Below, piece after piece: positions 55,999-64,000 of a stretch of 64,000 bases of DNA. The DNA comes from Gamarada debralockiae. Lineage: Eukaryota; Ascomycota; Leotiomycetes; Helotiales; Hyphodiscaceae. The position numbers and the translations under genes were made by a program. The stretch is from assembly GCA_002803225.1 (NCBI GenBank), contig NXFV01000506.1, forward strand, positions 84,312-148,311, given 5' to 3'. Each line of letters begins with the position of its first letter. Position 1 is the stretch's first letter. The notes beneath the pieces were generated by a model that did no database searches, had not been told where the DNA came from, and saw nothing but the letters and a program-made list of their open reading frames with translations.

Positions 55999-57171
55999 TC
56001 AGAGGATAAGACGACAAAAGCTAGGACGAAAATACTCACGTTGGCCCTTCTGTAACCCCGCTAGTCCACTCCTCTCCATCATATCCGTAAATGTCGTTTG
56101 ATGACTGGCCCTCAAATCCCTCCCTCCTCCATTAACACCCAATCTCTCCCGCTCCCTCAACGCACTAGCAGTATCCCCATCCGCAAAAATATTAATATCC
56201 TCATAACTCGGCTCCCTTTGCAGATGCGGTGTAACAGGCCTATCCTGAGCCATCTGTATCATCGGTCTCTGCACATTCAACGGAATCGGCGGAACAGGAG
56301 CAGGTCTTGGAGTCTGTGTCCCATTCGTGCTTGTGGATTTCCGGAACATGGATCGCATGCGTGTTATTGTGTTTCGACGTGTGGGTGTGGAAGGAGCACC
56401 GGTTGAGGGTGTAGAAGGTTGCTTGCGTAGGAAATCGGTTCGCATGTCTGCGCCGCTGGGTTGAGGCTCGGATATGTTGCCAAAGGATGAGCCGCTGTGT
56501 CTGCGAGTTGATTTGCGGCGGTGGGCACCCAGGAGGCAGATTATTGCGACTGTGAGGAGAATGCCGGCTAGGAGGCCGGGGAAGAAACCGGCAAGTACTG
56601 CTGGAACGGGGAATTTGTCGCAGGATTCCTTAAGGGGTGCTGTGCCATTTGTGCTTGTGACGGGTACCACAGAGGCGGATTGTGTGCTTGTTGATGAGAT
56701 TATGGGAGATGAGGAGGTCGAGGACGGTGGGGAAGAGGATGTCGGAGCTGGTGGTGCAGAGTCTTGCTGGTTCGCGTTCATGATACAGACGTTCTGTGTA
56801 TTGCAGCTGTAGCCAAAGGGACAGCATCCACTCCCGCATGTCAACAGCGTAGATGTGAGTGCAGTCGTCTGCAGCGTGCTCCCGGGATTTAGAGTTCCAT
56901 TCTGCTTAGAGATGTCGCATGTTATGGGTTGGATCGTAGCACAGTCTGAACCGTCCGGGCAACACAACACGGTTGTATTAGCGGCGAGAGGTATGCAGAC
57001 TTGATTTGCAGGACAGCAGAAGGAAGATGGTAGGCCCGGCTCGGTACATTGTGTAAAACTTGAATCGGCGCAAGTCGAGGCCCGTTCGAAGATGTTGAAC
57101 GAGGGTTGTGCTACGGTCGAAGTCGCGAGGCAGAATGCTGCGAGGAGCACAGGACTCAATATTCGTCTCAT
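55999..57171 (-). CDS. Cysteine-rich single-pass membrane protein (cell-surface sensor-like)
   Basis: As an uninterrupted frame from ATG 57171 it codes 390 aa. An ATG 48 nt further upstream exists, but the signal peptide MRRILSPVLLAAFCLATSTVAQ starts at 57171. The ectodomain (about 23-130) has some fifteen Cys (FCCPANQVC, VLCCPDGSDC, GSGCCPFGYSCN), then a Ser/Thr/Pro stalk and a TM helix at about 191-214 (AGFFPGLLAGILLTVAIICLL) followed by HRRKSTRR. The cytosolic tail is Ser/Pro/Arg-rich. The layout resembles fungal wall-stress sensors of the Mid2/WSC kind, but no WSC domain is present. A perfect GTGAGT donor at 56039 suggests the true last exon lies further down (an acceptor CACGACAG is near 55938), so the last 14 residues here are uncertain. 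Confidence 0.82.
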   Translation of the reverse strand: MRRILSPVLLAAFCLATSTVAQPSFNIFERASTCADSSFTQCTEPGLPSSFCCPANQVCIPLAANTTVLCCPDGSDCATIQPITCDISKQNGTLNPGSTLQTTALTSTLLTCGSGCCPFGYSCNTQNVCIMNANQQDSAPPAPTSSSPPSSTSSSPIISSTSTQSASVVPVTSTNGTAPLKESCDKFPVPAVLAGFFPGLLAGILLTVAIICLLGAHRRKSTRRHSGSSFGNISEPQPSGADMRTDFLRKQPSTPSTGAPSTPTRRNTITRMRSMFRKSTSTNGTQTPRPAPVPPIPLNVQRPMIQMAQDRPVTPHLQREPSYEDINIFADGDTASALRERERLGVNGGGRDLRASHQTTFTDMMERSGLAGLQKGQREYFRPSFCRLIL

Positions 57172-58852
57172 CTTGCCACCAAATCGTTGTATGTTGTATG
57201 TGGTACGTTGAATCGTCACAAGTCCTTCGAATCTAGATTTCGATATCCTAGATAATAGCGAGTGTAATGAAGCACCAACTCCAAGAAATCACAAGAAAGT
57301 ATAAGTGTGGAAGAATCCAAATAGAACAATCACGAAGGAAGTAATCGAGTATGGATCTCTCGGTCCTCAAAAATATGACTCGAAAGAATGTATATTCAAA
57401 ACATCAAACAAAGAAACATCCAAACCTCAAAACTCAAAGACTCGACCTACCAACCCGGCCCTATTCATATCCGCTCATATTTCCTTTGTTACCTACTTCA
57501 ACCATCTTTCATCATTAGACGACGCTTCAAGCGGGTAACAGCCAGCGAAAGTGCATCGAGGTCCCTCTCGCGTCGACCGTGTATCTTCGAATAGCTTTGG
57601 CTGCGCCAGAACAGGCAAGCTCCTGAATCGGCGGCTCGCTGTGTTCTTTGGACATGGAGGGCGCTTTGCGATGGGCTGGCGATGTGAGGCTGTGCAAGTC
57701 TCTTGTCGCTGGTGAGTCTGCGAATCGACAGGTTGTCAAGCGCTGGGAGTTGTGTCGGTTCAAGATTGAAGAGAGGATGAAACAGTTGACGAGGGACATA
57801 ATGATTGGATGGGCAAAAGGCACGCTAAGAAGCGCGCTGAATGAATGAGAAGGCCCGAGACGCGCAAGCGAAAATGATCCATAACGAGTCAGATGGAAAA
57901 TGAGAGGAATTCCTGCCCAAAGACCTTGACTAACCATGGCCGCGATCTTAGCACTCTCGGGAAGTTAGCTTCTTTGGTTGCACCTGATCTTACTCATAAA
58001 GTTGTGTGATTGTGTCTCGCGGACAGAACATCAAGGAACCAGACTCCATTTTATATTCTTCTGCCAGCCGTTGGGTTGCAGTTTAGTTTAACACTATTCA
58101 ATGGGAGATGGCCATGTTGTATCGTGTACCTGAGGCTCTAAGTGCTATAGGGCTAGAGAGGTCTCTGATGTACCCTATTCCGTGCAGCCACGGGATTAGA
58201 CTCCTATACTGTTGTCAATCACGACAGATCATCTTAGAGATAGCGATTTGACTCTCAGAGTGCTTCAAATGAAAGATGACAAGCACCTGCCACAGAAAGA
58301 CGGCGCAGATTATAGTGAATGACTATTGGTGCGCAGTGTCAACTTGCAATGTGTTCGTCTTGGCCATACAAATGGTTAATCAGTCGCGCTCTACCATGTT
58401 GCGACAACGTCTTCGTTGTACACTGTCTTGATTTGGAACAATGCAATTTCTAATTCGTATCGTGGACGGTGAGAGAACGAAGCTTCGCTGTCATTACTGG
58501 TTATTAATCGTGGCTTCGCAGGAATCAGCTTCGAGAATGTTTTATACGAAAGTCTTAGTATAGTTACTAGGGAAAGTTTGTCTTCTCTTCTCTTCCTTTG
58601 GGAACAGCAACATGCGATTTTGCGGGGAAATGGGAAACTTTGGTCACAAATCGGCTCTGTAATTTTTTGTACCATAGAGCCCAGCTCGGAAGACGATGTC
58701 AGGGACTAGACATCGCTCTCATTGTATTACTAATGTTATACATTTAATCTTACGTGAATTGTCTAGCTGGGAATGATATATTTATGTCTTGGCGCAATTG
58801 ACCTGATATTCTGTTTGCTGTAATCAGCCTCAGCTTTATTGTCTTCTGCTGC
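57172..58852. other. Intergenic
   Basis: About 1.7 kb. Leader of the membrane-protein gene, then no intact gene. Short frames (for example minus 57937-57527) have no domain or splice support. Nothing else recognised. Confidence 0.45.
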
Positions 58853-59891
58853 ATGAAGATGTCTCCCTATATTCCGAATTACCACACAATCCCAGTCTTC
58901 TTCAATGGCTCAGCCTTTAATTGCACGTCCTCCGGGCAAGCAAACGTCTACTACACCCCCAACATTGTCCTCCTTCACGGTTTTCCATCTTCCTCACGCC
59001 AGTACAGCGAATTCATCCCGACGCTCTCCGACTCCTACCACGTTCTTGCGCCAGATTTACACGGTTTTGGCCTAACGACAGTCACTTCAAACTATGAATA
59101 TCGCTTTGGGAATATGGCAGCGGTGATTGCAGCCTGGCTGCTGGCACTGAATCTCGACAGCTATGCACTATACGTTTTCGACTTCGGCAACATCAGCTTC
59201 GAAGTCGCCTCGCAGAATCCAGGGCCGGTAAAGGCAATAATTTCGCAGAACGGACCCGCATGCGATTATTTCAACCAGACGGCATGGAAAGACACTTTTT
59301 GTACTATGGAATAGCAGTGATTCCGAGGCCACGCAGCAAGTCGTCGCGGATACGATCCTTACGCCACAAGGTATCAAAGAGCAGTTGACCACGGGTGCCG
59401 CGCCCCAAGATGTCTCCCTTCTCAACCCGGTGAATTGGCAGCTCGATTATGAGAGCAATATTGCGAGTGCGGGAGAATAAAAGCACGCAGCTGCAGTATC
59501 AGTACGACATTCGCACCACCACGCAAAGCTACCCTGTATATCAGGGCAATATCTGAGACCTTCTCAGGTTCCTCTCCTGGCTGTTTGGGGCGAAAATGAT
59601 CCGTTGTGTCCACCCTCTGGCGCTGAGGACCTTTTAAGCGCGATTTGCCTACGCTGTGGTGCATCTTGTGGGTGCGGGACATTTCACGCTTGAGACGGAG
59701 CGGTGGAAAATCGCGAGCATCATGCGGGAATGGTTGACCAGGTTGCACAGGTTCGGAGGACTTTGGAGGCGTTGTTGAAGAGAGTCGCTACGAAGGTTTG
59801 GCTGGTGCATAATTCTTTTTCCAATAACAAATTAGACTATCGCTCTCCTTATACGTTGATCTCTGGATCATTACAAGAAATAAAGGGCTAA
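58853..59891 (+). pseudogene. Alpha/beta-hydrolase (epoxide hydrolase/haloalkane dehalogenase-like), decayed
   Basis: The first frame (58853-59314) carries NIVLLHGFPSSSRQYSEFIP (HG oxyanion motif), YHVLAPDLHGFGLTT and NMAAVIAAWLLAL, then the nucleophile region as VFDFGNISFEVASQ where DYGAPxGFRLA is expected, and KAIISQNG before a stop. The sequence goes on in a second frame (TQQVVADTILTPQGIKEQL, NPVNWQLDY, stop) and a third (LRPSQVPLLAVWGENDP, containing the usual acid region). At least one frameshift and two stops separate the parts, so it is a pseudogene. The intact enzyme would be about 300 aa. Confidence 0.78.
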
Positions 59892-61502
59892 TCCGTACTG
59901 CATCAATACGTAGCGGCTAGAGCGGTGAACGTGTTTACAGGTGTGCAGGTACGTATGTGTAACGCACGTTAAAGCCTGAAGTCGCCATATTTAGCGAGAG
60001 ACGAAAGCGAGAAATAGTCACATGCGCCTCAGATGAAAATGAGACAGGAATTGCTGCCCGACCTTCCCTTAACCTTGCAATTCTGCATCAAGCAAAAACC
60101 CTGGACGACTGGTTCCCGACTCAGCTAAAGAGGGAAATGTACGTATGTCCCTGCCCCCGGTACGTCTCACCAGGGGAAAAAAAATAAAAAAAATAAAAAG
60201 ATTAAAGTCACATGCTGTCGCTCATTCGGTGGAGCTCTCCGATCGCCTCCGGTCAACCTGAGAAGCACGAATCTGCCTCACGAAAACTGTCCCTCTTACT
60301 GTACTGTACAGCAGGATCAACCCCGCATCCCTCCCTTCATGCTATAGAATAGAAGCACCCGCATAACCTACTCCCATTCCGCCATCTAGACCCCCTCGCT
60401 TTCGTTCCAACAATTTCTGCTTTTTTGTTGCAAGTCTCAAGGCCGCGGGCCCGGCCGCCGCCTGCCGAGCTGCAAAATTCGTGAAGATCGCATGATCGGT
60501 TATGACATGAGGAGCCGTTACACAAGACGGCGATTCCGATGAAAAGCGAAAACGAGACTCTTGTAAAATTTAGATGAGGGAACGTAATGGGAAAGAGGAG
60601 AATTCGGCGGCTGCTATTCTAGTGTCCGTTATGTACCGATGCGATTTGCAACAAAAGGACATGTAAATGTGTTTTGGAGGTTGAGATGGCTCGGATGGAT
60701 ACTTCGCGCTTGTTTCAGGGTTTTGTTTGTGATGGGAGGCGGTGGTAGGGTCACGTGTGGAAGTGGTGATCAAGTCAAGTCACGTACGAGTATGAGGGAC
60801 GAGAGCTTTTTGATATCTTCTTCAATTACAGAAACCAAGCTACGCACAAGCGTGCTATACACAAATGCGTAACCCAGAATCCCTATCCTAACCCTAATCG
60901 GAGGAGCAGCGCTCAACCCCTTCTTCAAGCACATGTCTCTCCTCCCAGAATCCTCGAGACATCTCTCTTCATCATCGCCCCAAAATGCCTCCTTCCTAAG
61001 AACGTAGTCGCGTACTAGAACCAGCCTGCTGAAGGCCCATCTAGGGAGTACGTATTGCTCTGGAGCTGATATCCCATCAGCTCCTAAAGCCCAAAACCCA
61101 AACCCATCCCATCCGAAACGCCGTGCCTGGGTATGCCAAAATGTGCTTGGAGAATGAGTAATTATTATCAATAAGTGAAGAAAACTTCGTCGTCGTCGTT
61201 ATCCTGTGATGTTTCTTTCCCAATCCAACCGTCCGTCCGTCCACCGCCTATTCCTATGCATGTATATCGTCCAGCTCATAAGATTTTCCGACATTTAAGT
61301 CGCCATAGCCCAGCCCAGCCCCGTGCTTTGCAGCAACATCATCTAAACCATGCTTGAATCGATCAATCGTCTCCAGGACTCAGTCGTGGGCTCGACGTCC
61401 CGGGTGAAGCGAAACATTCACGATACTCTGTATCGCAATATGTAATATGACGAAGGTTTTGTAGACCTTTAAAACCTGTAAAGAGGTCCCAAGCAAAGGA
61501 TT
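59892..61502. other. Intergenic, with 3' region of the Zn2Cys6 gene
   Basis: About 1.6 kb. Contains an A-rich tract at about 60177-60202 and a GTC repeat near 61190-61200. Open frames here (for example minus 61171-60770) have no recognisable domain. No gene supported. Confidence 0.45.
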
Positions 61503-63614
61503 CTAGATCAACAAGAAATCCCAGCCCTTCATCTGCATCACGTCTCGCCAGGAGACATAATGCGCTTCACCTCCACCAGGACTAAAGCGTCCATCGACGT
61601 GGCCCCAGACTTCTTTTAGGAGACAAGCTACGCGGCCGAAGCTTCCGAAATCTGCGAGGTCACCGAGACCCATCAGACGCTCTTGGAAGAAGGTGCGGAA
61701 TGTCGAGTTCGCTGTGCTGACTGATCCGCCGATAAGATATACCCAGACGAGACTTCGGTCGTATCCAACTGGTCCAGAAGGGATGAATTCAAGGACTTGT
61801 GTGAGCTTTGCCACGAGACCAACACAGCTGGCTTGGCTGGGTGCGAAACCTGGGACCAGACTGCACAAGTAGATACGAGCAGCCAAACGGAAAGCTGCTG
61901 TCATGTTCTTGCTCAGTTGCTTTGGGCTCAGAACACCGTTCGCGTTGAACGGGATCTTGGGTCCAGATTCGCCAATCTCAGTCAGACCGATCTGGTCACC
62001 AAGGGCGTGCACATGTTGGCAAAGTTGAATATCGTCCATACCATCTTTCTTGAGCGCTTCTAAGCATGCGATCTCGGAGATCAAGTACATGACGCGGTCC
62101 TCGCAGCCCATCAGTTCGCGCAACCCAAGAGATGAGTTGGTCGACGAGAGATGCTTTTCGCGGTAAGTGTGAGCGAACGTTGGGGCTTGACCTTGAATCG
62201 TGGAACCGAGGATATCAATCCAAGCTGTGAGAGTCATGTTGAAGGACATGAGGTCATGTGACTCCGTAACCAAACGGTTGAGTTCGAGTTTTTGGACAAG
62301 CGAAATCGCAGCTTGGAAGTGTTGGTGCCACGGGATATCTGGAAGGCAATCGTCAAATCGGCCAACAGAGCATTGGAAGAAGATCATGCCCAAAGTCGCC
62401 TCCAAAATTTCCTGGTGGTTTGTGTCGCGATTGAGTGCTTCGCAGAGCTCGGAAATGGTCGCGTAGCGGTGGCGCATGATGTCGTTGTCGATTTGGTCTC
62501 CTTGGATGTTCATGGTAGATTTGAAATGCTGAGCGGAGATACTGAGACAGCAGTGCAAGTAGCATTTGTTGCTCTGGAGGGCGGGGAGGACATAGTCCGA
62601 TCGTGCGGATCCGTGCTGGTTGGTCTCGAGAATTGGGAAGACAGTTGGCAATACATCCGAGATGAAGTGGTCAAGAAGTCTTTGATCACCCTCGTCGAGT
62701 TCGATGGCAACTTGGCGAATTGATGAAGGTGTACCATGCGCAAAATCAAACATGTTCACGTTCAATGCCTCCTCTGCCAAAGATTCTCTCCTCTCGTCGT
62801 AGTGTTCTTCCCAGTCATTGTCGGCGGGAAAAGAGGGTAGCATAGCTTCGGGAGGTGGTGGTGGGTGGAAAGTGCTGAACGTTGATATTGTCGATTCGCG
62901 TCGCGTGGGAATGTCATTAACAAACATTTGTCGCTCGGTCTTGACGTCGATTTCGTATGGCGAGAATTCGGGATACATGGATGCGTATTGAGAGTGTGAC
63001 GAGTGCATTTGCGCATTGTAGGCTGTGTAGTCTGCAATGCCGGGTGGCGCATTGAAATCGAATAACGATAATTGCGAGTCAATTGAAGCCGACCGAGTGC
63101 GATCCAGTGAGTCCGAAAAAGTCGCAGAAGTTGGCAGCGAGTGCGACAACCCAGGTGGAGTTTCTACACCCGGAGTCATGACTTGGGTGGAGGTTGTGGT
63201 CTTCTCGGTGAGTTTCTTCCTCTTGATGATCATCTTGATATTGTCCTTCTGGATGCGGCGCTGCTCATTGTTGGACCACCACATTGGTCTCTTGTACTCG
63301 CATCGAAGTCCAAGGTGTTTGCAGGCCGTACAGGCTGGGGAGCCCTCGTCGCACTTCTTTCTTCGTAGTCTGCATGTGTAGCAACCTTTGTAGTTGTAAT
63401 CAGTACTTTGCATCTACTAAGTAGCGACAGTAAGGAAATTGACCGGAATTAAATCGAATTTCAACAAACCTGTTCGCGATCTTCTGTGCATTTGTGCTTT
63501 TCCTTTCGGAGTGTTCGAATTGGCCTTTGAAGCCGGCTTTGGCTTTGGTTGAGCGACCGCCATTGTGACGTTCGTTCTGCCCATTAATTGAGGGTTGGGG
63601 GGTTGTGTTGACAT
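61503..63614 (-). CDS. Zn2Cys6 transcription factor with fungal-specific middle homology region
   Basis: Two exons, 63614-63470 and 63385-61503, give 675 aa. The intron (GTTTGT...CTACAAAG) sits inside the zinc cluster leader, as is common, and splicing yields MHRRSRTG|CYTCRLRRKKC. The six Cys are 50, 53, 60, 67, 70 and 77 (C-X2-C-X6-C-X6-C-X2-C-X6-C), followed by a Lys/Arg linker (IIKRKKLTEK). The C-terminal two-thirds fit the fungal Zn2Cys6 family 2 regulatory domain (LLDHFISDVLPTVFP, ATLGMIFFQCSVGRF, LGLRELMGCEDRVMYLISEIACLEAL). The alternative ATG at 63413 lies in the intron and would lose the basic leader. The start could also be the ATG at 63584 or 63563. Target genes are unknown; no metabolic cluster adjoins it. 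Confidence 0.9.
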
Positions 63615-64000
63615 TTGTACCTCGCAGGCAAATAGTGGGGGCAACGTGACTAGAGCCAAGCGGAAATCGGGTCCACATGCACTACGGTGCGATATTGCGG
63701 CGATGGGAGACTGGGATGTGCCGAGTTGATTATTGGCGAGACCGGGGGAGCCGATTAAATTATTAATGAGTGACGGGTCAAAGCAAGTCCAGCTTAACTT
63801 TGATATGAGTTTGCGAAAGGAAGAGACGGGAGGGAGATGAGATGAAGAGGAACCGCGACGGAGAAGAGGTACACACTGATGGCCTTCAACTCTCGTAGCG
63901 TCTGGAAGGCGTGGAGATTGTGTTGGTGATCTATATATGACTAGCATGAGTGCAGCGCGCCAAGGCGCGCTGGTGCGATTTTTCTCTGTTATCATGTGAG

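Noticed and set aside
60770..61171. Minus-strand 133-codon open frame downstream of the Zn2Cys6 gene
   Set aside because: No domain, no splice context; the position fits intergenic or 3' region.
61503..63413. Zn2Cys6 protein starting at ATG 63413 (MQSTDYNYKG...)
   Set aside because: That ATG lies in an intron. Splicing 63470 to 63385 adds the basic RRSRTG leader that normally precedes the zinc cluster.

Overview
The window is nuclear DNA from a filamentous ascomycete (Pezizomycotina). Genes are broken by short introns of about 45-60 nt with GTRNGT donors, CTRAC-type branch points and YAG acceptors. The gene set includes a HET-domain protein, a Zn2Cys6 regulator, a YTH protein, a fungal DUF3074 protein and a serine-rich cupredoxin. 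I lean towards Leotiomycetes/Helotiales, but that is an impression and was not tested.

Layout. 1-1.85 kb: a Ty1/copia RNase H relic and a small TA-flanked inverted-repeat element. 1.85-3.9 kb (-): an RRM+YTH m6A-reader-type protein. 4.3-9.8 kb: gene-poor, only degraded coding-like patches. 9.8-23.2 kb: a dense conserved block with proteasome beta6 PRE7 (-), phosphatidylinositol 4-kinase STT4 (+, eight exons, starting with an 8-nt coding exon), a class I methyltransferase (+), LSM6 (-), a RAD60/ESC2-type tandem SUMO-like protein (+) and a Mn-type CDF transporter (+). A second inverted-repeat element follows the transporter. 25.8-35.5 kb: a 901-aa low-complexity fungal protein (+), lumazine synthase RIB4 (-), a DUF3074 START-like protein (+), GAR formyltransferase ADE8 (-, with a 2-nt lesion), a THOC5-like THO subunit (+) and a serine-rich cupredoxin membrane protein (+). 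36-52.6 kb: mostly decayed genes (unknown protein, SRPBCC protein, MFS sugar transporter, type B carboxylesterase, possible 2EXR protein) around three intact ones: a 210-aa conserved protein, a membrane-anchored SRPBCC protein and the permease chaperone SHR3. 53-57.2 kb (-): a HET protein and a cysteine-rich single-pass membrane protein. 58.9-59.9 kb: an alpha/beta-hydrolase pseudogene. 61.5-63.6 kb (-): a Zn2Cys6 transcription factor.

The most interesting signal is a pair of about 80% identical 135-nt sequences. One is an intron in ADE8 (31290-31424, minus) and the other lies in the sugar-transporter pseudogene (45621-45755, plus). Both are in sense with the host gene, both are exactly 135 nt, and both carry a GTA donor, a conserved TTACTGAC branch site and an AG acceptor. 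They look like introner-like elements, that is, introns that spread by copying.

The housekeeping genes are mostly in divergent pairs sharing 220-470 bp promoters (PRE7/STT4, LSM6/RAD60, RIB4/DUF3074, ADE8/THOC5, SRPBCC/SHR3). I see no secondary-metabolite cluster. All splice models are read by eye from frame, splice signals and remembered family patterns; no transcript data or database search was available.
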